Positions 8,183-16,162 of a stretch of DNA of 38,491 bases are shown here, one piece after another. The stretch comes from an uncultured Lachnospiraceae bacterium (GTDB taxonomy: Bacteria > Bacillota > Clostridia > Lachnospirales > Lachnospiraceae): NCBI GenBank assembly GCA_947168905.1, contig CAMVNR010000014.1:1-38491 (forward strand), written 5' to 3'. The first letter of the stretch is position 1. Every line of letters starts with the position of its first letter. A program made the position numbers and the translations under genes. Under the pieces are notes generated by a model, which saw only the letters and a list, made by a program, of their open reading frames with translations, searched no databases and had not been told where the DNA came from.

Positions 8183-8884
8183 ATGTTTTGTCCAAAGTGT
8201 GGCCGGAATCTTCCGGATGGTGCCGCGTTCTGCAATAACTGCGGAACGATGATGGGCGCGCGTTCCCAGACGCCTGCCTCTCCTCAGCAGCCGGCAGCGC
8301 CGCAGCCGCAGGCTCAGTACGAGCAGCCCGTGCCTCCTCAGCCGCAGGTCCAGTACCGGCAGCCTCAGTATCAGCAGCCGGCAGCGCCGCAGCCGCAGGT
8401 TCAGTACCAGCAGCCCGTACCGCCGCAGCCCCAGTACCAGCAGGCATCGTATACACCGCCGCAGAACGTGTATATCTATAACACGCCTCAGCCGGCACGC
8501 CCCGTACGCTCGCAGGAGGAAATCCTTCTCGCGTATTCGTCCAAGGCGAGGGCCCGCGGAATTGTGGCGCTTGTATTTGCCACACTGATCTGGATTCCGG
8601 TGGTCATCCTGCTCTCCGCGGCCGGAAACGGCAGCTCCGGACTCGCGGCACTTGCCGGTGTGATGGCAATCATCGCGCTGATCATGCAGATCCCGGGCTT
8701 TATCGTATCGATTGTCGGATTTGCCTCGTCCCTTCGCTTCCGTGCACGCTACGGCAGGCATAACGGGAACTCGATCGCGGGACTGATCATGAGCATTCTT
8801 GCGTTTGTGCTGATTGTCACGCCGCTCATTATGATGATTGCGGGCGGATCGGCCATTTACGACGAAATCTTCTCAATGTTCTGA
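8183..8884 (+). CDS. Zinc-ribbon membrane protein with Pro/Gln-rich linker
   Basis: The function is unknown. The 233-residue protein starts with a zinc ribbon, MFCPKCG, eight residues, FCNNCG. Residues about 30-100 form a linker rich in Pro, Gln and Tyr made of repeats. After EEILLAYSSKARARG come three hydrophobic stretches likely to span the membrane (about residues 128-150, 153-182 and 197-220), with a positively charged loop RFRARYGRHN between the last two. There is no signal peptide, so the ribbon is probably cytoplasmic. Such zinc-ribbon/DUF4190-like proteins are common in Clostridia with no known role. It lies 31 bases after pgcA with RBS GGGAGGAGAAA and may share that transcript. A bidirectional terminator follows. 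Confidence 0.85.
   Translation: MFCPKCGRNLPDGAAFCNNCGTMMGARSQTPASPQQPAAPQPQAQYEQPVPPQPQVQYRQPQYQQPAAPQPQVQYQQPVPPQPQYQQASYTPPQNVYIYNTPQPARPVRSQEEILLAYSSKARARGIVALVFATLIWIPVVILLSAAGNGSSGLAALAGVMAIIALIMQIPGFIVSIVGFASSLRFRARYGRHNGNSIAGLIMSILAFVLIVTPLIMMIAGGSAIYDEIFSMF
8285..8458 (+). repeat. Two-copy 87-bp direct repeat encoding Pro/Gln linker
   Basis: CAGCAGCCGGCAGCGCCGCA recurs at 8285 and 8372, an 87-base (29-codon) period, with copies nearly identical at first and diverging toward the end. It encodes the PAAPQPQ-QY-QPVPPQPQ linker of the zinc-ribbon membrane protein and keeps the frame. Confidence 0.75.
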
Positions 8885-8935
8885 TGCGCTTAAGACAGAT
8901 CCGTCAGAAGCGGCGTTAAAGCCGTGTTACCTCAA

Positions 8936-8986
8936 TAAAAAAATTCCGGCAGGGAAGAAGTTTTCTCCCCTGCCGGATTTCTTTTT
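8936..8986. terminator. Bidirectional rho-independent terminator
   Basis: CCGGCAGGG at 8946-8954 pairs with CCCTGCCGG at 8968-8976. The stem is followed by a T-rich tract on the + strand and preceded by an A-tract that gives a U-run on the - strand. It lies between the convergent zinc-ribbon and phosphofructokinase genes and suits both. Confidence 0.88.
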
Positions 8987-8999
8987 GAAATTCTCCGTC

Positions 9000-10268
9000 T
9001 TATTTGATGCTCTTGTCAAGCCACTCGTAGTTCTTGAGGTTCATTGTCAGGTGACGCGGCAGACCTTCAACCATCATCGGCTCGTAATGACCCTGGATCA
9101 GCGGGCGGACATAATCAAGGAACTCCTCGGTGACGTAGTTGCCTTCCTTGTTGATCCATTCGCGCGGAACGACCTTCTCGCCGTTTGCGATACGGTGCAC
9201 GTCATAGACGCCGGTCGTGGACATGTACGGATCATCGGAGATACGCTCGATAACGGCCATCATGCCGGAGCTGCCTTCGTCCGCGGCCTTCACGGTCGCG
9301 CCGCCGACATTGAACGCCTCATCGACGTCGATCTTGCTGGCCAGATGCGCAGCCGCGCGCTGCAGGGTGGAAAGCTCGACGGCACGGGTCTTGCAGCCGA
9401 CTTCCTGATGAATCACTTCCGCAAGATAAGCGGCGGTGCCGGTCATCTGGATGTGGCCGAAAGCGTCCTTGGTCTCGGAACCGGAAGTGAATTCGCAGAT
9501 GTACTTGCCTTCCTTGGTGCGGATGCCTTCGGATACGACTGCGACAACGACGTCCTTCTGCTCAAGAAGGGACTTCACGCTCTTGACGAATTTGTTGATA
9601 TCGAACGGAGTCTCGGGAAGATAGATCAGGTCCGGACCTTCGCAGTCTTCGCCTTTGGAAAGAGCAGCGGCGCCTGTAAGCCAGCCGGCATTTCTTCCCA
9701 TGATCTCTTCGATAATGACGTTCTTCTTCTGATAGGAGAAGCCGAGGGCATCGCAGATGACTTCCTTTGTGGAAGTGGCGATATATTTCGCAGCGCTTCC
9801 GAAACCGGGCGTATGGTCGGTGATTGCAAGGTCATTGTCAATCGTCTTCGGGCAGCCGACGAATCTCTGCCGGGCGCCGGTAAGAAGCGAGTAGTCGTAC
9901 AGCTTGCGGATGGTGTCCATGGAATCGTTTCCGCCGATGTAGATGAAGACTTCGATATCCAGCTTGTCAAGAAGCTCGAAAATACGTTTGTAGACGCTCT
10001 GGTCCTCGTGAATCTCCGGCAGTTTATAACGGCAGGTGCCGAGGAAAGCGGACGGAGTACGCTTCAGAAGCTCCAAATCGAGCTCGTTTTTCACATAGTC
10101 CGAAAGGTCGATATACTGCTCATCCATGAAGCCCTGGATACCGTAGCGCATTCCGTAAACCTTATTGAAGCCGCGCTCTTTGGCGTTCTTGAATACGCCT
10201 GCAAGACTGGAATTAATTACAGCGGTCGGTCCGCCGGACTGACCGACAAGAACATTACCTTTTCCCAT
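9000..10268 (-). CDS. pfp: 6-phosphofructokinase, probably pyrophosphate-dependent
   Basis: The enzyme phosphorylates fructose 6-phosphate to fructose 1,6-bisphosphate. The 422-residue protein has the N-terminal loop VGQSGGPTAVINS, YIGGNDSMDT at 110-119, PKTIDNDL at 140-147, and MGRNAGWL. In ATP-dependent enzymes the second motif is GGDGS and the third lacks the Lys. Here Asp115 replaces the Gly that leaves room for ATP, and Lys141 stands at the position diagnostic for pyrophosphate. I therefore predict PPi as phosphoryl donor, making the step reversible; this is inference from motifs. RBS AGAGGA lies about ten bases before the ATG. It is transcribed alone from a promoter at 10329-10357. Confidence 0.9.
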   Translation of the reverse strand: MGKGNVLVGQSGGPTAVINSSLAGVFKNAKERGFNKVYGMRYGIQGFMDEQYIDLSDYVKNELDLELLKRTPSAFLGTCRYKLPEIHEDQSVYKRIFELLDKLDIEVFIYIGGNDSMDTIRKLYDYSLLTGARQRFVGCPKTIDNDLAITDHTPGFGSAAKYIATSTKEVICDALGFSYQKKNVIIEEIMGRNAGWLTGAAALSKGEDCEGPDLIYLPETPFDINKFVKSVKSLLEQKDVVVAVVSEGIRTKEGKYICEFTSGSETKDAFGHIQMTGTAAYLAEVIHQEVGCKTRAVELSTLQRAAAHLASKIDVDEAFNVGGATVKAADEGSSGMMAVIERISDDPYMSTTGVYDVHRIANGEKVVPREWINKEGNYVTEEFLDYVRPLIQGHYEPMMVEGLPRHLTMNLKNYEWLDKSIK

Positions 10269-10328
10269 GTTAAAGTTTTCCTCTTTCTGAATATTTATTT
10301 GTGGGAGTTTCCATCACAGTTACCGATT

Positions 10329-10357
10329 ATTCTATCATACACCCGCCGGGAATGCAA
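10329..10357 (-). promoter_or_regulatory. Predicted promoter of the phosphofructokinase gene
   Basis: Read on the - strand, TTGCAT (10352-10357), a 17-base spacer and TAGAAT (10329-10334) form a good sigma-A-type promoter about 60 bases ahead of the start. The rest of the divergent region to 10455 shows nothing I can name. Confidence 0.65.
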
Positions 10358-10455
10358 GATTAATCTGCCAAATTCAGCTGATGGAGCGGCCTGCTTTCAT
10401 GCGTTTTTACCCCGGTTCTTCCCTTTCTGGGCGCTGTATATGGACAGGTTTATGA

Positions 10456-10484
10456 TTGCGCTGAAAATCCGCTTGTGTTATAAT
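10456..10484 (+). promoter_or_regulatory. Predicted promoter of the Mrp-type operon, overlapping the first start codon
   Basis: TTGCGC at 10456-10461, a 17-base spacer and a perfect TATAAT at 10479-10484. Transcription should begin near 10491, only a few bases before the preferred ATG at 10495, so the message would have almost no leader. Confidence 0.6.
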
Positions 10485-10494
10485 GTCAGGTATC

Positions 10495-10953
10495 ATGCTG
10501 ATCCTGTTATTTGCGTTCTGGATAATACTGAACGGTAAGATTACACTTGAGATTATTCTTTTCGGAATCGGACTTACGGGAGCGATAGGCGCTCTTTCGC
10601 ATCTTTTGTTCGGATGGACGGTCGGAAAGGATCTGAGGGTTCTTGGAAAGAGCCCTTATTTTGCTGCGTTTGTGGCCGTGCTTTTCGTGGAAGTGATCAG
10701 GGCGAACCTGTATGTCATGCGTCTCGTCCCGAAAGGAGAGCAGGCGCTTTCGCCGGTGCTTCTTCGCTTCAGGACCGGGCTGAAGACCCGTTTCTGCCGC
10801 TTCCTGTTCGCAAACTCCATCACACTGACGCCGGGGACGATTACGGTAGAGTGTGAAGAGGACCGGTTTACGGTGCATGCGCTGTCGGAAGATCTCGTGG
10901 ACGCGTCGGACGATAATGTCATTCTGAGACTGCTTAGGAAAATGGAGGCGTGA
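10495..10953 (+). CDS. mrpE: Mrp-type cation/proton antiporter subunit E
   Basis: MrpE/MnhE (MbhA in membrane-bound hydrogenases) is a small membrane subunit needed for assembly and activity of the multi-subunit antiporter. The protein of 152 residues begins MLILLFAFWIILNGKITLEI, closely matching the family's N-terminal helix, then has a second hydrophobic stretch with FAAFVAVLFVEVIRANLYV, the characteristic RFRTGLKT, and NSITLTPGTITVE, which is the best family signature. An ATG at 10483 in the same frame would add MSGI but lies within the -10 box, so I prefer 10495. Its stop overlaps the ribosome-site region of subunit F. It is first in a ten-gene operon. Confidence 0.92.
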   Translation: MLILLFAFWIILNGKITLEIILFGIGLTGAIGALSHLLFGWTVGKDLRVLGKSPYFAAFVAVLFVEVIRANLYVMRLVPKGEQALSPVLLRFRTGLKTRFCRFLFANSITLTPGTITVECEEDRFTVHALSEDLVDASDDNVILRLLRKMEA

Positions 10954-10955
10954 GG

Positions 10956-11267
10956 ATGGAGCTTGTATATCATTATACACTGGTAGCCGTCATCGGCTTC
11001 CTGTCGGTAGCGATTCTTTTTGGACTTGTGCGTACGATCCGAGGCCCGAGACGGGCAGACCGCATTATGGGCATCAATATGATCGGCTCCTTTTCAACAG
11101 GACTGCTCGCTGCGCTGGCGGTTTTCCTGAAGGAAAGCTGGCTCATGGATGTTTGCCTTGTTTACTGCCTCTGCAGCTTCCTGGCGGTGGTGATTCTTTC
11201 GAAGATCCATATCGCGGAAAGCCGGGACGAGAAAGACAAAAAGGAGGAAGGAGCGCTTTATGAGTGA
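10956..11267 (+). CDS. mrpF: Mrp-type antiporter subunit F
   Basis: MrpF (MbhB) is a three-helix membrane subunit. The 103-residue protein shows the family core VRTIRGPRRADRIMGINMIG between helices one and two, then hydrophobic segments at about 35-55 and 58-82, and a charged Lys/Glu-rich C-terminal tail. I start at ATG 10956 because GGAGG lies at 10944-10948 with seven-base spacing; a GTG two codons earlier is too close to that site. Its end overlaps the start of subunit G by eight bases, indicating coupled translation. Confidence 0.93.
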   Translation: MELVYHYTLVAVIGFLSVAILFGLVRTIRGPRRADRIMGINMIGSFSTGLLAALAVFLKESWLMDVCLVYCLCSFLAVVILSKIHIAESRDEKDKKEEGALYE

Positions 11268-11595
11268 GCTTGTCCGCTGGATTCTTGCCGCCCTGTCGTT
11301 CATCGCCGGATTTGTCAGCATCGGCATTTCCGTTGCCGGGGTCTTCCGCTTCCGTTATGTACTGAACCGGATGCAGACCGCCGCAATCATTGATACGCTC
11401 GGGCTGTTTTTCCTGCTTCTTTCGCTGATCCTTCTGTCCTGGGACTGGGCGTATATACCGAAGCTTCTTTTGATCCTGGCGTTTCAGTGGGTCGGTTCTC
11501 CGATCGCCGCGCATATGGTTTCGCGCATGGAGGTTCGTACGGCGAAGGATCTTCACGAGCATGTCAGAATCCCGGAGAAGGAGGATGAGGAATGA
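11260..11595 (+). CDS. mrpG: Mrp-type antiporter subunit G
   Basis: MrpG (MbhC) is a three-helix subunit. The 111-residue protein carries SIAGVFRFRYVLNRMQTAAIIDTLG-type sequence, matching the family signature in which a short loop Arg-Met precedes the second helix, then a hydrophobic third segment with LILAFQWVGSPIAAHM. The tail after about residue 92 is charged. The start overlaps the end of subunit F by eight bases and the end overlaps the next gene by four, so the set is translationally coupled. Confidence 0.93.
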   Translation: MSELVRWILAALSFIAGFVSIGISVAGVFRFRYVLNRMQTAAIIDTLGLFFLLLSLILLSWDWAYIPKLLLILAFQWVGSPIAAHMVSRMEVRTAKDLHEHVRIPEKEDEE

Positions 11596-11870
11596 ATTAC
11601 ATTGAAATAGCGCTTCTCGGCCTTCTTCTGATCTGCGGCATTGCTGCCTGCGTGAGCCGGAACCTGATGGTCTCGCTGATTATTTTCATGGCCTACAGCG
11701 TCATTATGTCCATTATCTGGGCGCTCCTTCGCGCGCCGGACCTTGCTGTCACGGAAGCTGCCGTCGGCGCCGGGATTTCATCTGTTCTGATGTTCGTGAC
11801 GCTTAAGAAACTGCGTGACATCAATCATACTTTCGGGGAGGATCAAAGTGGCGAAGAAAAGCTTTCGTGA
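11592..11870 (+). CDS. DUF4040 / MbhD-like antiporter subunit (detached MrpA C-terminal module)
   Basis: This 92-residue protein matches the MbhD/DUF4040 module, which in classical Mrp antiporters is part of the C-terminal region of MrpA and in Mbh-type complexes is a separate gene. It has two or three helices and the signature LLRAPDLAVTEAAVGAGISSVL, where the Glu is conserved. Its position after subunit G copies the A-B-C-D order of Mbh complexes rather than the A-B-C-D-E-F-G order of Bacillus Mrp. The ATG overlaps the subunit G stop by four bases, with GGAGAAGGAGG upstream. Confidence 0.88.
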   Translation: MNYIEIALLGLLLICGIAACVSRNLMVSLIIFMAYSVIMSIIWALLRAPDLAVTEAAVGAGISSVLMFVTLKKLRDINHTFGEDQSGEEKLS

Positions 11871-12756
11871 AACCCTGCGCGAATGGGATGAGGGCAATTT
11901 CGATTTTACGATGAAGACCGCCGGAATACCGCTTCCCGAAAATGAAGACGGGAAGGAAAAGGAGGGGAGCGAGTGGTCCCGGACGCCGCATCTAAGGACA
12001 GCGGGCTCGGAGATCAAAGCTTTCAGTAAGCTGTACCCCGTGTTTGCGGGACTGCTTCTTTTTGCGGTCATCACTTTCCTTCTCCTTGTCATCGTGGAAA
12101 TGCCGCCCTTCAACAGCCCCGATACGCCTGCGAACAGAAGCGAAGTCACCTGGCGCTATATCCGCTCGGGGCTTTCGGAAACCGGCGCGGTCAATATCGT
12201 CGCCGGCGTGATTCTGGACTACCGCGCGTTTGATACGCTCGGCGAGTCTCATGTCCTTTTTGCGGCGACCGTGGCCGTTATGATCCTGATGCTGGCAAAA
12301 AGAGAAGAGGAGGAGCCGGAGGAAGAGCTGTCGATCCTTCGGAACGACCTGATTCTGCAGAACACGGCGAAGGTCCTCGTGCCGTTCCTGCTGATGTTCG
12401 GGGCCTATATCATCCTGAACGGCCATCTCGGACCCGGCGGAGGCTTCTCCGGCGGAGCCGTGCTCGGAGGCGCGCTGATTCTGTATTCTTCGGCGTTTCA
12501 TCCGGGAAAGCTGCAGAAGATACTGAATATGAAAAGCTACAGGATCATTGTGCTTCTTGCGCTGTCTTTCTACAGCGGGATGAAGTGCTATTCCTTTTTC
12601 TCGGGCGCAAACGGCCTTGAGACGATATTCGGCACCGGGACACCCGGCGCAATCCTGTCGGCGGGGCTGATCCTGCCTTTGAATATTGCAGTCGGACTGG
12701 TTGTCGCCTGTACGATGTACGGATTTTACGCGATTTTTACGAGAGGGCGTATCTGA
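11848..12756 (+). CDS. mrpB: MbhE-MrpB fusion subunit of Mrp-type antiporter
   Basis: This 302-residue protein joins two membrane modules. Residues about 65-150 resemble MbhE, the last part of classical MrpA, with NIVAGVILDYRAFDTLGE as signature. From about residue 165 it is MrpB (MbhF): LILQNTAKVLVPFLLMFGAYIILNGHLGPGGGFSGGAVLGGALIL, then further helices. The first 60 residues are charged and hydrophilic and are not part of either known module. I chose GTG 11848 because GGGGAGG sits six bases upstream; this overlaps the preceding gene by 23 bases. It is followed two bases later by subunit C. Confidence 0.88.
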   Translation: MAKKSFRETLREWDEGNFDFTMKTAGIPLPENEDGKEKEGSEWSRTPHLRTAGSEIKAFSKLYPVFAGLLLFAVITFLLLVIVEMPPFNSPDTPANRSEVTWRYIRSGLSETGAVNIVAGVILDYRAFDTLGESHVLFAATVAVMILMLAKREEEEPEEELSILRNDLILQNTAKVLVPFLLMFGAYIILNGHLGPGGGFSGGAVLGGALILYSSAFHPGKLQKILNMKSYRIIVLLALSFYSGMKCYSFFSGANGLETIFGTGTPGAILSAGLILPLNIAVGLVVACTMYGFYAIFTRGRI

Positions 12757-12758
12757 AA

Positions 12759-13142
12759 ATGCTGGAGACACTCTGGAACAACCGGATCGAAGTCATTGCG
12801 GTCGTGCTTTTTGCCGTGGGACTTACGACGCTGTTCCTGCACAAAAACCTGCTCAAGAAAATTATCGGCCTGAACATCATGGACACTTCGGGCTATCTTT
12901 TCCTGACTTCGCTCGGCTATATCGAGGGAAGGCTCTCGCCGATTGTTTCGGACGGCAATACGGATCCTTCGCGCTACGTGAACCCGCTTCCCGCGGGTCT
13001 CGTGCTTACGGGCATCGTGGTTTCGGTATCCGTAACTGCAGTGATGCTCGCGCTTACGCTTCGGCTGTACCGCAGATACCATACGCTGAACCTGGATGAG
13101 ATTTACCGGATCGTCCACCGGGAACAGGAGGAGGAGCCGTGA
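12759..13142 (+). CDS. mrpC: Mrp-type antiporter subunit C (NuoK-like)
   Basis: MrpC (MbhG) is homologous to NuoK of complex I, a three-helix subunit taking part in ion translocation. The 127-residue protein has three hydrophobic segments at about 10-30, 35-55 and 78-103. Its NPLPAGLVLTGIVVSVSVTAVMLAL is the best family signature. The C-terminal 25 residues are charged. It begins two bases after the MbhE-MrpB stop and its stop overlaps the next GTG start by four bases (GTGA). Confidence 0.92.
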   Translation: MLETLWNNRIEVIAVVLFAVGLTTLFLHKNLLKKIIGLNIMDTSGYLFLTSLGYIEGRLSPIVSDGNTDPSRYVNPLPAGLVLTGIVVSVSVTAVMLALTLRLYRRYHTLNLDEIYRIVHREQEEEP

Positions 13143-14635
13143 ATTTCTGCCTGAATTTTCCCCTGTTCCTGATCGTAGGATCTCTTCTTTTCTCTGTGAT
13201 TTCCTCGGTGCTTCCTAAGAAAGCCGCCCGGGTTCTTACGCTTTTTCTGACTCTTGCTGGCGCCCTTCTGAACCTTGTTATCGCTGTGTACTGCCAGAGG
13301 ACCGGCGGGAGCTTTACCTACCTCATGGGACACTATCCGCATCCCTGGGGGAACGAACTGAGAATCGGATTTGTGGAAGCCCTGTTCTCTTCGGTCTTCT
13401 CCGCGGTGCTGTTTCTCACGGTGGTCGGCGGCAGGACGACGCTTGAAAAACGGGTGGCGCGTGAAAAAGGACAGTTTTACTACTGCATGTGTGATCTCGT
13501 ACAGGCAGCCCTTCTCGTGCTTGTCTATACGAACGATCTTTTCACCGGCTATGTTTTCATCGAAATCTGCACAATCGCGTCCTGCGGAATCCTGATGATC
13601 CGTGAAAACGGCCGGACGATCCTTGCAGCGGTCCGGTATATGATTTTCAGCCTGATCGGCTCGGGACTTTTCCTGCTGGGCGTTATCTTCCTTTATGCGG
13701 TGACAGGGCATCTTCTGATGCCGAACCTCAGGGAAAGCATCGCAGCGCTTGTTTCGGGACAGGTGTACCGGCTGCCGCTTCTGGCGTCGCTTTGTCTTAT
13801 CACCATCGGCCTTTCGATCAAATCCGGTCTGTTCCCCTTCCATATCTGGATGGCGGACACCTACGGGAATGCGATTCCCGCGTCTTCCGGAATTCTGTCG
13901 GGACTGATTTCGAAGGGCTATATTTTCTTTCTCATCAAGATTATTTTCGACGTGTTCGGGACGGAGGTGTTTTACGCTTCCGGCATTCATAATGTCGTAT
14001 TCGCTTTAGGAGCGCTCGGAATACTGATCGGCTCCGTAAGTGCGATCCGTGAGAACAATATCCTCAGAATGTCGGCCTTCAGCTCCGCGGCCCAGATCGG
14101 CTATATCTTTATGGGACTCGGCCTTTCGCCGGCACTCGGTATGGAAGCTGCTCTTTTTCATATCATTGCGCATGCGGTGACCAAGCCGGCCCTTTTCCTG
14201 GCGGCAGGATATCTGTCGGACAGCATGGGTTCGGCAAAAAAATTCCGCAATCTTTCCGGAGCGGGCTACGTGAATCCGGCCGCAGGGGTATTTTTCTCCT
14301 TTGAAGCTTTTTCCATGATCGGACTGCCGCTCACCGCCGGATTTATCAGTAAATATCTCTTCGGAATCGCTGCTTTTGAGTCTACGCACAACAAGATGAT
14401 TCCGACGCTTCTCGTACTCGCGGTAAGTACAGTGCTGAACACAGCCTATTTTGCGCGGACCGTCCTCCGGATTTATTCGAAGAATAAGGAACCGGGGAAA
14501 TTCATGCGCGTAGCGGTGAAGGAGCAGAAGAACTATATGGTTTCTGCAGCTGTCTTTACGGCGCTGAATATTCTTTTCGGCGTGCTGGCATATCCGCTGA
14601 TTGACATGCTTGCTGTCGGTCTTACGGTGTTTTAA
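13139..14635 (+). CDS. mrpD: Proton-conducting antiporter subunit, MrpD-like (first of four)
   Basis: The 498-residue protein belongs to the NuoL/M/N-MrpA/MrpD family (proton_antipo_M). It is nearly all hydrophobic, about 14 helices. Key residues are kept: Glu142 in YVFIEICT, matching the TM5 Glu, and Lys228 in GLSIKSGLFPFHIWM, matching the TM7 Lys of pumping subunits. Its place right after subunit C, and the substitution of MADTYGNAIPASS for the usual LPxAHxxAPxPxS, suggest the MrpD role. It begins with GTG (GGAGGAG upstream), sharing four bases with subunit C. As the first of four such genes, its assignment as MrpD rests on position. Confidence 0.88.
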   Translation: MNFCLNFPLFLIVGSLLFSVISSVLPKKAARVLTLFLTLAGALLNLVIAVYCQRTGGSFTYLMGHYPHPWGNELRIGFVEALFSSVFSAVLFLTVVGGRTTLEKRVAREKGQFYYCMCDLVQAALLVLVYTNDLFTGYVFIEICTIASCGILMIRENGRTILAAVRYMIFSLIGSGLFLLGVIFLYAVTGHLLMPNLRESIAALVSGQVYRLPLLASLCLITIGLSIKSGLFPFHIWMADTYGNAIPASSGILSGLISKGYIFFLIKIIFDVFGTEVFYASGIHNVVFALGALGILIGSVSAIRENNILRMSAFSSAAQIGYIFMGLGLSPALGMEAALFHIIAHAVTKPALFLAAGYLSDSMGSAKKFRNLSGAGYVNPAAGVFFSFEAFSMIGLPLTAGFISKYLFGIAAFESTHNKMIPTLLVLAVSTVLNTAYFARTVLRIYSKNKEPGKFMRVAVKEQKNYMVSAAVFTALNILFGVLAYPLIDMLAVGLTVF

Positions 14636-14647
14636 AAGGAGTTGTTC

Positions 14648-16129
14648 ATGAAAATAATCATGCTGTCTGTGATACTTGTTCCGGCGCTTGCGGGCGCTTT
14701 GCTGCCTGTGTTCCGGTTCCGGAGGAAGGGAAACCTGATCTATACCGGTGCGGTTCTTCTTCTTGTGACGGTGCTCTCGTGCGTGCTTTTGTCCGGGGAA
14801 AATACGGAATTCGTGCTTTTCTCCATGACGGAAAAGCTCTCGGTGTCGCTGCACCTGGATCTTCTGTCCAGGGTGTTTATCGCCGCCGGCGCCTTCGGCT
14901 TCCTGCTTGCGGGAATCTTTGCCTTCCGCTATATGGAGCATGAGGAGAAGGAAGGCTCCTTCAAAGAGTCGACGTTTTACAGCTTTTATCTGCTGACGCT
15001 TGCCGCGATTTTCGGCATGGATATGGCGAAGAACCTGATCGCCATGTATTTTTTCTTCGAGATGCTGACGCTTCTGTCGATGCCGCTCGTGCTCTTTGAA
15101 CGCACGAAGGAATCGATTGCGGCGGCTCTAAAGTATCTGTTTTACTCGATCGGCGGCGCTTTTCTCGCGCTCGCGGCGATTTTCACCTTCGCGGTTTACG
15201 CGCCGACACTTGATTTTGTGCCGGGCGGGAGTCTTTCGGGGAGTACGGAAGCTACGGCGCACAGGACGCTCCTTCTTGTCATGAGCTTTCTTGGAATCGT
15301 CGGGTTTTCCGCGAAGGCCGGCATGTATCCTTTGCACGGCTGGCTTCCGACAGCGCATCCGCAGGCGCCGGCACCGGCTTCCGCGGTCCTTTCCGGGGTC
15401 ATTGCGAAGGCCGGCGTTCTCGCGATTATCCGGGTTCTTTACTTTGTGATCGGTCCTTCGTTCATTGCCGGCAGCTGGGTCCAGACGGCGCTTCTTTCGC
15501 TCTCGCTTCTCACCGTTTTCATGGGCTCCATGATGGCTTACCTCGAGAAAAACCTGAAAAAAAGACTGGCCTACAGTTCGGTCAGCCAGATTTCATATGC
15601 GCTCTTCGGCGTATTTCTCCTGAATCCTGCAGGCTTCACAGGAGGAATTCTGCAGGTTCTGTTCCATGCAGCGGCGAAGATCTGCCTGTTCCTTACCGCC
15701 GGATCCTTTATCTTCCATGGAAACCGCCGGCTGGTAACAGATCTGAAGGGAATCGGGAAAACGATGCCCTTTACGCTGGGCGCGTTTACCTTTGCGTCGC
15801 TTTCGCTTGTCGGCATTCCGCCCTTTTCCGGTTTTGTCAGCAAATGGTTCCTCGCTGAAGGCTCGCTTTCCTCAGAAATCCCGGTGATTTCCTGGCTGGG
15901 CCCCGTAATCCTTCTAATTTCGGCGCTTCTGACTGCGGGATACCTCTTCCCGGTGACGACAGCGGGTTATTTCCCGGGAAAAGATTTCAAGGCCGGCGAA
16001 AAAACGGGCGAGGGGGGCGTTTTGATGCTCCTGCCGCTGATGCTTCTTGCAGCCGCCGTACTGGCGCTCGGTATCTTTTCGGGCAGCCTGTCCAATGTGT
16101 TTGAAAGCGGTTTTGCCGCGTTGTTTTAA
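14648..16129 (+). CDS. Proton-conducting antiporter-like subunit (second of four)
   Basis: A 493-residue NuoL/M/N-family membrane protein. The TM5 Glu is Glu138 in MYFFFEMLTL and the TM7 Lys is Lys223 in GFSAKAGMYPLHGWLPTAHPQAPAPASAVLSG, an intact motif of pumping subunits. A late KAGVL and SGFVSKWFL are also as expected. I start at ATG 14648, with AAGGAG six bases upstream; a TTG six bases earlier touches that site. It follows the first antiporter subunit by 12 bases. Whether it moves H+ or Na+ cannot be told from sequence. Confidence 0.9.
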   Translation: MKIIMLSVILVPALAGALLPVFRFRRKGNLIYTGAVLLLVTVLSCVLLSGENTEFVLFSMTEKLSVSLHLDLLSRVFIAAGAFGFLLAGIFAFRYMEHEEKEGSFKESTFYSFYLLTLAAIFGMDMAKNLIAMYFFFEMLTLLSMPLVLFERTKESIAAALKYLFYSIGGAFLALAAIFTFAVYAPTLDFVPGGSLSGSTEATAHRTLLLVMSFLGIVGFSAKAGMYPLHGWLPTAHPQAPAPASAVLSGVIAKAGVLAIIRVLYFVIGPSFIAGSWVQTALLSLSLLTVFMGSMMAYLEKNLKKRLAYSSVSQISYALFGVFLLNPAGFTGGILQVLFHAAAKICLFLTAGSFIFHGNRRLVTDLKGIGKTMPFTLGAFTFASLSLVGIPPFSGFVSKWFLAEGSLSSEIPVISWLGPVILLISALLTAGYLFPVTTAGYFPGKDFKAGEKTGEGGVLMLLPLMLLAAAVLALGIFSGSLSNVFESGFAALF

Positions 16130-16149
16130 AGGTACCCCCGGCGGTACCT
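16130..16149 (+). other. Short intergenic hairpin between antiporter subunits
   Basis: AGGTACC at 16130-16136 and GGTACCT at 16143-16149 can pair around a six-base CCCGGC loop. It lies in the only sizeable gap (33 bases) among the antiporter subunits. There is no T-tract, so it is more likely an RNA-processing or stability element than a terminator. Confidence 0.45.
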
Positions 16150-16162
16150 GAATTGAGGGTTT

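Noticed and set aside
8838-10538. Long open frame (566 codons) on the + strand opposite phosphofructokinase
   Set aside because: It lies almost wholly antisense to a gene with clear motifs, lacks a ribosome site, and its protein has no recognisable domain; codon bias of the real gene keeps the frame open.
13103-13990. 295-codon open frame on the - strand opposite an antiporter gene, and similar ones at 14006-14941 and 15914-16609
   Set aside because: Rich in His, Arg, Gln and Lys in the way typical of antisense of hydrophobic genes; no start signals.
16130-16149. Terminator splitting the antiporter operon
   Set aside because: The stem is only seven pairs and has no T-tract; the next gene lacks a promoter of its own.
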